DNA from: Lachnospiraceae bacterium
GTDB taxonomy: Bacteria > Bacillota > Clostridia > Lachnospirales > Lachnospiraceae
Assembly (NCBI GenBank): GCA_024689465.1
Contig: JAILDL010000032.1
Span: 1 to 43,024, forward strand
Length of the DNA stretch: 43,024 nucleotides
Reading direction: 5' to 3'
Part shown: positions 9,096 through 17,117 of the stretch, one piece after another
Layout: each line of letters starts with the position of its first letter
How positions within the stretch are numbered: position 1 is the stretch's first letter
The notes under the pieces: model-generated
The model's database searches: none
Seen by the model: the letters and a program-made list of their open reading frames with translations, nothing else
Told to the model about the DNA's origin: nothing
Made by a program: the position numbers and the translations under genes

Positions 9096-9123
9096 ACTAT
9101 ACCATATTTCTCCAAAAAACCAA
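9096..9123 (-). promoter_or_regulatory. Promoter of the LCP gene
   Basis: Minus-strand TTGGTT (9118-9123), a 16-base spacer and TATAGT (9096-9101). This predicts a 5' untranslated region of about 110 bases that is AT-rich and shows no clear riboswitch fold. Confidence 0.5.
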
Positions 9124-9129
9124 CAAGAA

Positions 9130-9158
9130 AAAAGAGACACCCTTTGTGTGTCTCTTTT
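9130..9158 (-). terminator. Terminator after the ohrR-like gene
   Basis: AAAAGAGACAC pairs with GTGTCTCTTTT around a 7-base loop, with a U-run on the minus strand. It separates the ohrR-like gene from the LCP promoter immediately beyond. The stretch 9159-9255 between it and the ohrR-like stop codon holds nothing I can identify. Confidence 0.8.
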
Positions 9159-9255
9159 GTGACCATTGGTATGCTATTGTTAATTCAGCAAATAAAACTG
9201 GGGAGTTTTATATAGGGAGTGAGGACGCACAGTCATCACTCTTTTTCTTTGTCTT

Positions 9256-9705
9256 TCAGCCTCTTTCGTGCAGGTGATCGATCACTTTATAGAGCAGCGT
9301 ATATAAGGTTGCTGCCTCTTCTTCGTTCAGCGCTCCCATCATGCAGCCTGCCATTTTCCCGGGAACACACAATGCGCGATCCTGGAGTTTTTCTCCTTCC
9401 GGCGTTACCGTCACGTTGAGCACCCGCTCATCCTTCTTGTCTCTGCTGCGCTCAATGTAATGCTTGCTCTCCAGCTTCTTAAGGACCGGTGTGAGCGTAC
9501 CGGAATCCAGGTACAGATAGCTGCCCAGTTCCTTCACGTTCATCTGTTTCTTCTCCCACAGGACCATCATGGTGATGTACTGCGTATAGGTCAGGTCCAG
9601 ATCATCCAGCACCGGCTTATAGTGATTGATGATCTCCTTGGAGCATGCATATAAGGGGAAACAAAGCTGATTTTTCAGTCGAAGGGCTTCATATTTGTCT
9701 GCCAT
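9256..9705 (-). CDS. ohrR: OhrR-type organic peroxide sensor (MarR family)
   Basis: A 149-residue winged-helix repressor. The start at 9705 is preferred over 9729 because AGAGG lies 5 bases upstream and because it puts the reactive cysteine of the NQLCF motif at residue 15, exactly as in B. subtilis OhrR. The tyrosines that contact the oxidised cysteine in that protein are also in register (Tyr19, Tyr29, Tyr40). The DNA-binding segment YLYLDSGTLTPVLKKLE is family-typical. It has further cysteines at 21, 113 and 121; Cys15 and Cys121 are spaced like the two redox cysteines of Xanthomonas OhrR, so a 2-Cys mechanism is possible. No ohr peroxidase gene is adjacent. An OhrR-like operator overlaps its own promoter, suggesting autoregulation. 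Confidence 0.85.
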   Translation of the reverse strand: MADKYEALRLKNQLCFPLYACSKEIINHYKPVLDDLDLTYTQYITMMVLWEKKQMNVKELGSYLYLDSGTLTPVLKKLESKHYIERSRDKKDERVLNVTVTPEGEKLQDRALCVPGKMAGCMMGALNEEEAATLYTLLYKVIDHLHERG

Positions 9706-9737
9706 AATAACCTCTATTCTCGAATCCATGAGTTTGC

Positions 9738-9752
9738 TTCAATTAAATTTTA
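9738..9752. promoter_or_regulatory. Putative OhrR operator
   Basis: TTCAATTAAATTTTA is a near-palindrome close to the B. subtilis OhrR half-operator, TACAATTAAATTGTA (13 of 15 positions by eye). It overlaps the -10 box of the ohrR-like promoter, the position expected for a repressor. Binding is inferred. Confidence 0.6.
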
Positions 9753-9775
9753 TGCAATCTATATCCATTTGTCAA
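9747..9775 (-). promoter_or_regulatory. Promoter of the ohrR-like gene
   Basis: Minus strand: a perfect TTGACA (9770-9775), a 17-base spacer, and TAAAAT (9747-9752). The gene starts about 40 bases downstream. Confidence 0.8.
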
Positions 9776-9803
9776 GAGCCCACGCCGGAGAGGCACAGGC
9801 TCT
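9775..9803 (-). other. Hairpin after the EAL gene, abutting the ohrR promoter
   Basis: AGAGCC pairs with GGCTCT, and the stem extends inward with G-U and G-C pairs. It lies after the GGDEF/EAL stop codon, but only two T's follow it on the minus strand, so it is at best a weak terminator. It touches the -35 box of the ohrR-like promoter. Confidence 0.35.
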
Positions 9804-9808
9804 AGTGG

Positions 9809-11716
9809 TTATCGTTCTTTGCTTTTTTTCTGCTGATTTAAGAGGCGGTCAAAGTCCAGTTCCCGCATGGGCTTTGCAAAATAGAAGCCCTGGACCTGTT
9901 CGCACCCCAGCTGGTCCAGGAAATCCACCTGCTCCCTGGTTTCGGCTCCTTCAGCCACCACAGGGATCTGCAGAGCCTTGGCCATGGCAACCACCGAACG
10001 CAGGACGGTCCGACCTCTGTCATCATCGCTCTGCCTTATGAACAGCATATCGATCTTCAGGATATCCACCGGCAGTTTTCCGAAGATATTAAAGCTGGAA
10101 TACCCGCTTCCGAAGTCATCCATCATGATCTTATAGCCTTTTTCCCGCAGGGAAGCCACCTTATCTTCTATACGGAAGGACTCCTGGGCAAAACTGCTCT
10201 CCGTGATCTCAAATTTGATATCATCGGGCTGTACTTTAAAGTCTTCCAGAATCTGGAGAGTCTGCTCCGTAAAATCTTCCATTTCCAGATCTTTCCTGGA
10301 TACATTCACGGAAATGGGCACCTTTTTTCCGCCACCTGACGTGAGAATGCTCTGTCTGCGGCAAACCTGACGCAGTACAAAACGGTCCAGTTCCGTGATA
10401 AAACCGTTTTGCTCAAACATGGGGATAAACCGGTTCGGAGCGATCATTCCCCATTCCGGATGATTCCAGCGGATCAGAGCTTCCGCGGAAATGATCTCCC
10501 TTGTTTCCAGGTTGAAGATCGGCTGATAATACAATTCAAACTGACCGTCCTTTAAGGCCGGGATCATCTCCTGCTCCAGCACCCTTTCCATGGACAGTTC
10601 CTGTTCCATTTCTTCGGTGAAATACACCACATGCTGCATATACTGGTCGTGTATCATGTTCAGAGCATATTTCGCCCGATCACAGATCTGCTTGATGGGC
10701 ATGGATGTGTCTGTAACCCGGTAAACCCCGTAAAAGCACGGCACAACCGTCTGCGCTCCCGGAACCACCCTGCTGACGGAGAACTCCTCCGCCACGCCGG
10801 TAAAATACTTCTCCGGCATACACATCAAAAAGTCGTCTGCATGCAAGCGTCCGTAGGTTCCCACTCCACTGACCATGTTCTGGATATCCACCGCCGCCAG
10901 CCGCAGGATCTCATCGCCCACCTTGTCTCCGTAGCGTTCGTTGATCTGTCGGAATCTGTGGAAATCCACATGCACCAACACATATTCCCCATTCTCTGCC
11001 TCAGAGAGAAGGCCCTGGGTTGCCCGGCAAAAACCGTTCTCGGAATAAATGCCGGTCAGCGGATCATAGGTATGATCCACATAGAAAAACAGAATGACAA
11101 AGATCAGCTGTACATAAACCATACAGAAGTTGGAGATCGCCACATTATTGTTCAGCACTTCCACTACTTCCGCCAGGATCTGGCACATGAGGATGAAGCT
11201 GTAGATCGATAACCGGTTGGATCCGATCAGTTCCCTTCTTCGGATAAAGAAGACCAGGCTGATCAGGTTATAGATCACCCAATTGATCATGACCAGCAGA
11301 AATGCATTGGCGAATACCGCATTGATAAAACTATCTCCATCGGTAAATCCGATGTTGAAGGGAAGCGCTACCAGCGCGATCGCCTGCAGGATGATGGACG
11401 GGAGATAATGGATCAAACGGCGGGAAGAAGTGGCTTTTACCACCGTCATCCCGTAAATAAAATCAAAGAACCCGGCAGGATACAGCAAAAGCATCAGAAA
11501 GTATCCCAAAAACAGAATGTTCCACAGCAGGTATCCCGACCCCAGTTGAAAAACATCAATGAGCATCAGGATATCAAAGAGGATAAAATACAGATTCATC
11601 CCCAGTAACACCTTCAGAACATTACTGTGGTTGCGGATCTGTTTGGGCAGGATCCGCATCATGCTTCCCGATACCAGCAATACTGCCAGACTAGCCAATT
11701 CCAGCCTTAAGTCCAT
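9809..11716 (-). CDS. Membrane protein with degenerate GGDEF and intact EAL domain (c-di-GMP phosphodiesterase)
   Basis: 635 residues. About seven hydrophobic segments fill residues 5-213, followed by a GGDEF domain (about 216-370) whose active-site loop reads RLHADDF (290-296) instead of GGDEF, so cyclase activity is not expected. An EAL domain (about 375-625) keeps the expected catalytic residues: EAL at 412-414, Asn471 (NVSR), Glu504 (ITES), Asp533-Asp534 (DDFG), Lys554 and Glu589 (AEG). It should hydrolyse c-di-GMP at the membrane; the degenerate GGDEF may bind GTP as a regulator, as in some known proteins. Its ATG lies inside the end of the GH3 gene (10-base overlap) with GGAGG within the GH3 coding sequence, so it is translated from the GH3 mRNA. 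Confidence 0.92.
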   Translation of the reverse strand: MDLRLELASLAVLLVSGSMMRILPKQIRNHSNVLKVLLGMNLYFILFDILMLIDVFQLGSGYLLWNILFLGYFLMLLLYPAGFFDFIYGMTVVKATSSRRLIHYLPSIILQAIALVALPFNIGFTDGDSFINAVFANAFLLVMINWVIYNLISLVFFIRRRELIGSNRLSIYSFILMCQILAEVVEVLNNNVAISNFCMVYVQLIFVILFFYVDHTYDPLTGIYSENGFCRATQGLLSEAENGEYVLVHVDFHRFRQINERYGDKVGDEILRLAAVDIQNMVSGVGTYGRLHADDFLMCMPEKYFTGVAEEFSVSRVVPGAQTVVPCFYGVYRVTDTSMPIKQICDRAKYALNMIHDQYMQHVVYFTEEMEQELSMERVLEQEMIPALKDGQFELYYQPIFNLETREIISAEALIRWNHPEWGMIAPNRFIPMFEQNGFITELDRFVLRQVCRRQSILTSGGGKKVPISVNVSRKDLEMEDFTEQTLQILEDFKVQPDDIKFEITESSFAQESFRIEDKVASLREKGYKIMMDDFGSGYSSFNIFGKLPVDILKIDMLFIRQSDDDRGRTVLRSVVAMAKALQIPVVAEGAETREQVDFLDQLGCEQVQGFYFAKPMRELDFDRLLNQQKKSKER

Positions 11717-14484
11717 GTAAATCCTCCGGCATACTTAACTTCCAGTTTCTCTACAGCCGCCCCGCCTTCCGAAAAATAGACCATGGCATAATTGTCCACC
11801 GATACCGCAACGTCGAAGGTCACTTCAGCTACGGCACTCTTTCCTCCCGTGGGGCGCATGGTGATCACACCTTTTACATGATTATTTATATAAACTGTTA
11901 CGGGAACCTGCGCAAGCTCCCGGGAATCCAGCTTGTAAGTGATGGCAAAGGTATAATTTCCCCTTCTGCGTACCAGAAGCCGATAATTGTTCTTATCACC
12001 TTTTCTGGTGGTAAAGCCCTTTAACGGCAGAGACGTGATGTCCTCCTTGATCTCCACCGTTGCCAGCGGCTCGGCGATACTGCTTCCGCCTTCGGGGCGA
12101 TGGATCTCTTCAAAGGGTTCCGTTTCCCCCGCTACTTTCTTCATGGCCGGTGTCTTCATCAATGCAGAACAGATATTGGCTGCATTTCTGAGAAGCTCCG
12201 CCCTGGTGATGCGACCTTCCGCAAGGCCAGTTTCCGTATCATCGTCGTTGCTGTTGGAATCCGCATCGGAATTACACATATAAACATCGTTCTGGGCACG
12301 GACCATGGCAGAGGTAAAGTTTCGCTCCACCTTGCCGCTTCCGTCGGAGACTTTGGTCCACCAGTCTGTCATTACCAGACCGTCATAGTGCCATTCGTTT
12401 CGCAGAATATCGGTAAGAAGCTGGATATTGCCTGCCGTCCAGATCCCGTTTACCGGTCCGTAGGTAGACATGATACAGTAGGCTTTTCCCTGCTTCACTG
12501 CCATTTCAAAAGGCTTCAAATAGATTTCCCGAAGGGCTCTGGCACTGATCACGGAGTCTGCCGTGGAACGGCCGCTTTCCTGATCGTTTCCCACAAAGTG
12601 CTTGATACATCCCGTCACGCCTGCTTTATGGAAGCCCTTTAACATGGCAACGGCCATTACGCCGGTCAGATAGGGATCCTCCGAGCAGTATTCAAAGTTT
12701 CGTCCGTTTAACGGAGACCGGTGCATGTTCAGTCCGGGTCCCAGGAGCACATCCACCTGATTGATACGCATCTCCGCTCCGGTCATGGAGTAGAGCTTCG
12801 TTGCCAGAGGTGCATTGAAGCTGCTGGCAATGGAGGTTCCGTTGGGAAGAGGAAATGCCATGGCGCCGCTGTCCATACGGATACCGGAAGGGCCGTCTGC
12901 ACAGCACAGGGCGGGGATACCGAATTCCTCCAGACGCTTCGTGATACCGCCGATGGCACCTGCGGTTCCCGGGGTCACCTTGGGAGAGCACATGCCTTCT
13001 CCTCTGGTCAGGCAGGCCAGATCATGATCGGATAACTGGGCAAGAAATGCCTCCATCGTAGCCTTTTTATCCCGCACATCCTTTAAAAGGATCTTCTTTC
13101 CCTTCGCCTTCGTTCCTTCCGAAAGTTTATAGAGTGTCTTGCTTTTCTCCATGAGCAGACGGTCCGGAGATTCCTTTAAGGGGGTCTCTTCCTTAACAAA
13201 ACGTCCGCCTCGCAGCGCCAGTCTCTCATAACTTCTCTTCGGGGCAAGGGCGTCGGAAAGCTGCCGGACCTTTTCCAGAGAAAAGTCCAGAGATCCTGCC
13301 TTCTTCGCGCTTCTTACATCGCCGCCCACATAGAAGGTATAGGTTCCCTCCTCCAGAAGAAAGGCATACCTGTATTTTGTGACACCGCTGTCATCAAAGG
13401 AAGCCAGTTCCTGTTTCCCGACTTTCAGGGTCAGCTGCTGGCTTTCTCCGGGAGCAAGTACACGGGTTTTCCCGAAGCAAACCAGGCATCTGGAAGGCTG
13501 TCCCAGTTTGCCCTGTGGCTTTTCCACATACACCAGCACCGAATGCTTTCCGGCAGTTTTTCCTGTGTTTTTCACCGTTACGTTGATGGTTACCGCATTC
13601 TTACCGGCTGTTTTTTCCAGGGAATCGGTCTTTACGGAAAAATCCGTGTAGGATAAACCAAATCCAAAGGGATACAGCACTTTTTTCTGCAGCGCGGGTG
13701 TGGATTCAAAATAGCGGTATCCCACATAGATATCTTCCGCATAGTAATTGCGCTCCAGAGAACCGAAATTGGCGGTAGAAGGATAATCCTTGATGCCGGT
13801 TGCGATGGTATCGGTCAGGCGGCCTGCGGGATTTACTTTTCCGGTCAGCACATCTGCCGCACCGCGGCCACCCTCTGCACCACCCTGCCACATATACAGA
13901 ACTGCCTGGGGGTTATATTTTTCCACCCAGCTCATATCAATAATATTGCCAACGTTTAAGACAACCGCTGTCCGCTTGAATACGGAGCATACCTGCTTTA
14001 ACAGGGCTTCCTCTTCTTTCGTCAGAAGAAAGCTTCCCCGCTCTCCGGAATTGTCCTTGTCTTCCCCGGCGGTTCTGCCCAGAATAATGACAGCGATGTC
14101 ACTTTCTTCTGCGGCTTCCCTTACCAGTTGTTCGGTTACAGGCATTTCCTTCTGGCACCAGGGTTCTGCTGCCCAGCCCACACCTACGTCAAAGGGATTT
14201 TCCTCTCTCCATTTCCGGTAGACCTCCGCCAGCTTTTCATTCACCTTGCAGCGTCTGCTCTGCTTCAGAGAATCATATAGATTGGTAACATAAGGAGCGT
14301 TGACCATTCCGCCGGAACCGGTCCCGCTCTTCTGGATATCAAACTGGGTCCGTCCGAATACGGATACCCTCTCTTCCTTTAATATAGGTAAAGCATGGCC
14401 ATCGTTCTTAAGCAGCACGCAGCCTTCTGCCGACATCTGTCTGGCCGTCCTCTCATAGGTTTTCCAGTTCAGGGTCTGTTTCAT
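11707..14484 (-). CDS. Glycoside hydrolase family 3, permuted domain order (beta-glucosidase-like)
   Basis: 925 residues from the ATG at 14484, chosen over the upstream ATG at 14547 because AGAAGG lies just before it. Domain order is inverted: the GH3 C-terminal alpha/beta sandwich comes first (about 1-290, opening with EGCVLLKNDG), then a fibronectin-III-like domain (about 300-400), then the (beta/alpha)8 barrel (about 490-790) and a C-terminal beta-rich domain. The barrel has ADGPSGIR, KHFVGNDQE and MTDWW; Asp707 in the last is the expected nucleophile. This permutation is known from rumen enzymes of Butyrivibrio and Ruminococcus albus. No signal peptide is seen, so it probably acts in the cytoplasm on imported oligosaccharides. 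Exact specificity cannot be read from sequence. Confidence 0.9.
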   Translation of the reverse strand: MKQTLNWKTYERTARQMSAEGCVLLKNDGHALPILKEERVSVFGRTQFDIQKSGTGSGGMVNAPYVTNLYDSLKQSRRCKVNEKLAEVYRKWREENPFDVGVGWAAEPWCQKEMPVTEQLVREAAEESDIAVIILGRTAGEDKDNSGERGSFLLTKEEEALLKQVCSVFKRTAVVLNVGNIIDMSWVEKYNPQAVLYMWQGGAEGGRGAADVLTGKVNPAGRLTDTIATGIKDYPSTANFGSLERNYYAEDIYVGYRYFESTPALQKKVLYPFGFGLSYTDFSVKTDSLEKTAGKNAVTINVTVKNTGKTAGKHSVLVYVEKPQGKLGQPSRCLVCFGKTRVLAPGESQQLTLKVGKQELASFDDSGVTKYRYAFLLEEGTYTFYVGGDVRSAKKAGSLDFSLEKVRQLSDALAPKRSYERLALRGGRFVKEETPLKESPDRLLMEKSKTLYKLSEGTKAKGKKILLKDVRDKKATMEAFLAQLSDHDLACLTRGEGMCSPKVTPGTAGAIGGITKRLEEFGIPALCCADGPSGIRMDSGAMAFPLPNGTSIASSFNAPLATKLYSMTGAEMRINQVDVLLGPGLNMHRSPLNGRNFEYCSEDPYLTGVMAVAMLKGFHKAGVTGCIKHFVGNDQESGRSTADSVISARALREIYLKPFEMAVKQGKAYCIMSTYGPVNGIWTAGNIQLLTDILRNEWHYDGLVMTDWWTKVSDGSGKVERNFTSAMVRAQNDVYMCNSDADSNSNDDDTETGLAEGRITRAELLRNAANICSALMKTPAMKKVAGETEPFEEIHRPEGGSSIAEPLATVEIKEDITSLPLKGFTTRKGDKNNYRLLVRRRGNYTFAITYKLDSRELAQVPVTVYINNHVKGVITMRPTGGKSAVAEVTFDVAVSVDNYAMVYFSEGGAAVEKLEVKYAGGFTWT

Positions 14485-14526
14485 GTTCCTTCTCCCCTTA
14501 TAAGCTTGATTTTCTTTTATATTGCC

Positions 14527-14547
14527 TTGCTTTCCTCTGAAAAGCAA
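14527..14547. repeat. Inverted repeat in the GH3 leader
   Basis: TTGCTTT and AAAGCAA form perfect 7-base arms around 7 bases. The repeat lies 43 bases upstream of the GH3 start codon. Its TTGCTT on the minus strand could also be a -35 box, with CAATAT 17 bases on, so it may be an operator at the GH3 promoter. Both readings are tentative. Confidence 0.4.
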
Positions 14548-14585
14548 TTGTTTTTCGTAAGTTTCGTACTTTTTTTCGCCGGATT

Positions 14586-14593
14586 GTGATAAT
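14586..14593 (+). promoter_or_regulatory. Candidate extended -10 of the GH31 gene
   Basis: TGTGATAAT resembles an extended -10 element; there is no good -35 box upstream. Transcription would begin near 14600, inside the palindrome at 14600-14611. Confidence 0.4.
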
Positions 14594-14599
14594 GTTAGC

Positions 14600-14611
14600 T
14601 TAAACGTTTAA
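14600..14611. promoter_or_regulatory. Putative LacI/GalR-family operator
   Basis: TTAAACGTTTAA is a perfect 12-base palindrome with the central CpG and AACGTT core typical of LacI-family operators. It sits between the divergent GH3 and GH31 genes at the predicted start point of the GH31 transcript. No LacI-family gene is in the window, so the regulator would be encoded elsewhere. Confidence 0.55.
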
Positions 14612-14659
14612 ATATCTAGGTCGATCGGTCTCTTCCCATTGATCCGGAAAGGAGTATTC

Positions 14660-17014
14660 ATGAAATTCAGCAACGGCCATTGGCTTGCAAAAGAGGGAGT
14701 ATCCTTGTTTTCTCCCAGGGAAGCCTATTTTGTAGACGTTACCGACACATGCGTCACAATTTGTGCTCCTACCATCCATATCAATCACAAAGGCGACACT
14801 TTAGGAGGCATCAACCTGCGGATCACCATCACGTCTCCGGCACCGGATGTTTTCCATATCCGCGCTGCCCATCACAGAGGCGCCCTGCGGCATATGCCTG
14901 TCTTCGACCTGTTGCAGAAGGATGATCAGTCTCTTTCTGTGGAGGAGAGCGAAGACCTGCTTTGTATTACCAGCGGATCCACCACCATGGAGATCAACAA
15001 AAAACGGTGGTCTGTCCGCTATCTGCGAAACGGAGAAGAATTCACTTCTTCCCGCTCCGGGGACCTTGCTCTGGTAAAAACCGCCTGGACCGGTATGGCC
15101 TACGATGCCGCCGGCGACACGGAAAATACCTATATCCGGGACGAAGTCAATCTGGACGTCAATGAAACCATCTATGGCCTGGGCGAGCGTTTTACCGCCT
15201 TTGTAAAGAACGGCCAGAGCGTCACGCTGCGCCACGAGGATGGCGGTACCAGTACGGAACAGGCCTACAAAAACATTCCCTTCTTTGTTTCCTCCAAGGG
15301 CTACGGTGTATTTATCAACCATCCGGAAACGGTTTCTCTGGAGGTTGCTTCCGAGCTGGTCACCAAGGTCAGCTTTTCGGTAAAAGGCGGCTATCTGGAT
15401 TATTACATCATGAACGGACCTTCCATGAAGGAAGTTCTGGAGAAATACACGGATCTGACCGGAAAGCCTTCTCTTCCTGCAGCCTGGACCTTTGGCCTTT
15501 GGCTGTCCACTTCCTTTACCACGGATTATGACGAAGATACGGTCATGCATTTCATCGATGGCATGCTGGATAGAGGGATCCCTCTTCGTACCTTCCATTT
15601 TGACTGCTGCTGGATGAAGGAATTCCACTGGACCGATTTTGTATGGGACAATCGGATCTTCCCGGATCCGGAGGGCATGCTGAAGCGGATCAAGGCAAAA
15701 GGGATCAACATCTGCTGCTGGATCAATCCCTATATCGCTGAAGAATCTGCCCTCTTTGACGAAGGCTGTGAAAAGGGCTATTTCGTAAAGCGTACCAATG
15801 GGGATGTATGGCAATGGGATATGTGGCAGCCCGGCATGGCCCTGGTTGACTTCACCAATCCCGATGCCTGCACCTGGTATCAGAGTTTTCTGCGAAAGCT
15901 CCTTCAGATGGGCGTAGATTGCTTTAAGACCGACTTTGGCGAGCGTATTCCCGTAGAAAACGTTGTCTACTATGACCATTCCAATCCGGAAGGCATGCAC
16001 AATTACTATACCTACCTTTACAATCAGTGCGTTTACGAAGTGATCGCACAGGAAAAAGGCAAAGATCAGGCTGTTTTATTTGCCCGCTCCGCCACCGTGG
16101 GCGGTCAGAAATTCCCGGTTCACTGGGGCGGCGACTGTTTCTCGGATTATGTATCCATGGAAGAAAGTCTTCGTGGCGGTCTGTCCTTCCAGATGAGCGG
16201 CTTCGGTTACTGGGCCCATGATATCGGCGGCTTTGAAGCGACATCCACCGCAGATGTTTACAAGCGCTGGGTTGCCTTCGGCCTGCTGTCCTCCCATAGC
16301 CGTCTCCACGGAAGCAGTTCCTATCGTGTACCCTGGTTATATGACGAAGAAGCAGTGGATGTAGTCCGGTTCTTTACCCGCCTGAAGGCTTCCCTGATGC
16401 CCTATCTGTACGGCTCTGCCGTAACCTCGCATATGACCGGTCTGCCCATGATGCGCTCTATGGTCCTGGAATATCCCCATGACCTGAACTGCCGTTATCT
16501 GGATAAGCAGTACCTGCTGGGTGAAAGCCTCCTGGTTGCACCTGTTTTCAACGATCGTTCCAAAGCCCTTTATTATCTGCCTGCCGGTACCTGGACCGAT
16601 TTCTTTACCGGTGAAGTGACCGTTTCCGATAGCGGTAAATGGGTGGAAGAAGACTGTGGCTATCTGGACATTCCTCTTATGGTCAGGGAAAACAGCATCA
16701 TTGCCCTGGGCGATCACGATGATAAGCCGGATTATGCCTTTGAAAAGAATCCTTCCCTTCGCATTTATGCTTTGCAGGACGGCGCTTCTGCTCAGACCTT
16801 TGTTCCCAATGAAAAGGGAGAAAAGGTCGTATCGGTAAATGCTTTCCGCAAGGGAAATACCGTCACCGTTTCCGTGGATTCTCCCTTCGCCTATGAAGTC
16901 GTCCTGGTAAATGAAAAGGCTTCTTCCGTATCCGGAGCATCCTATGAAAACACGGATCTGGGCTGCCTGTTCAAAGCTTCCGGTTCCCAGACCTTTACCG
17001 TTACACTGGCCTGA
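14660..17014 (+). CDS. yicI: Alpha-xylosidase, GH31 (YicI type)
   Basis: 784 residues from the ATG at 14660, which has GGAG 6 bases upstream (an in-frame ATG at 14639 has no such site). The protein resembles E. coli YicI along its whole length: N-terminal beta-sandwich, YGLGERFTA, the barrel with KTDFGERIP (nucleophile Asp425) and HWGGDC (acid/base Asp492), and C-terminal beta domains. YicI removes alpha-1,6-linked xylose from isoprimeverose and xyloglucan oligosaccharides. There is no signal peptide, so it acts in the cytoplasm. It is divergent from the GH3 beta-glucosidase; together they could dismantle imported xyloglucan fragments. A strong terminator follows. Confidence 0.93.
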   Translation: MKFSNGHWLAKEGVSLFSPREAYFVDVTDTCVTICAPTIHINHKGDTLGGINLRITITSPAPDVFHIRAAHHRGALRHMPVFDLLQKDDQSLSVEESEDLLCITSGSTTMEINKKRWSVRYLRNGEEFTSSRSGDLALVKTAWTGMAYDAAGDTENTYIRDEVNLDVNETIYGLGERFTAFVKNGQSVTLRHEDGGTSTEQAYKNIPFFVSSKGYGVFINHPETVSLEVASELVTKVSFSVKGGYLDYYIMNGPSMKEVLEKYTDLTGKPSLPAAWTFGLWLSTSFTTDYDEDTVMHFIDGMLDRGIPLRTFHFDCCWMKEFHWTDFVWDNRIFPDPEGMLKRIKAKGINICCWINPYIAEESALFDEGCEKGYFVKRTNGDVWQWDMWQPGMALVDFTNPDACTWYQSFLRKLLQMGVDCFKTDFGERIPVENVVYYDHSNPEGMHNYYTYLYNQCVYEVIAQEKGKDQAVLFARSATVGGQKFPVHWGGDCFSDYVSMEESLRGGLSFQMSGFGYWAHDIGGFEATSTADVYKRWVAFGLLSSHSRLHGSSSYRVPWLYDEEAVDVVRFFTRLKASLMPYLYGSAVTSHMTGLPMMRSMVLEYPHDLNCRYLDKQYLLGESLLVAPVFNDRSKALYYLPAGTWTDFFTGEVTVSDSGKWVEEDCGYLDIPLMVRENSIIALGDHDDKPDYAFEKNPSLRIYALQDGASAQTFVPNEKGEKVVSVNAFRKGNTVTVSVDSPFAYEVVLVNEKASSVSGASYENTDLGCLFKASGSQTFTVTLA

Positions 17015-17059
17015 GCCTTTTGGGCAAGGGCAAGCTTAGCCCTTTCTCGTATCACAACA

Positions 17060-17092
17060 AAAGCCTTCCGTGCATATCCCACGGAAGGCTTT
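17060..17092. terminator. Bidirectional terminator between the GH31 and RpiB-like genes
   Basis: AAAGCCTTCCGTG pairs perfectly with CACGGAAGGCTTT across a 7-base loop. T's follow on the plus strand and A's precede it, so it can serve both convergent genes. Confidence 0.9.
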
Positions 17093-17117
17093 CTTTCTGT
17101 TTTCGGATCTTTGCTTT

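Noticed and set aside
14485-14547. Longer start for the GH3 gene
   Set aside because: It has no ribosome binding site, and the extra residues overlap the inverted repeat and promoter region; the ATG at 14484 has AGAAGG.
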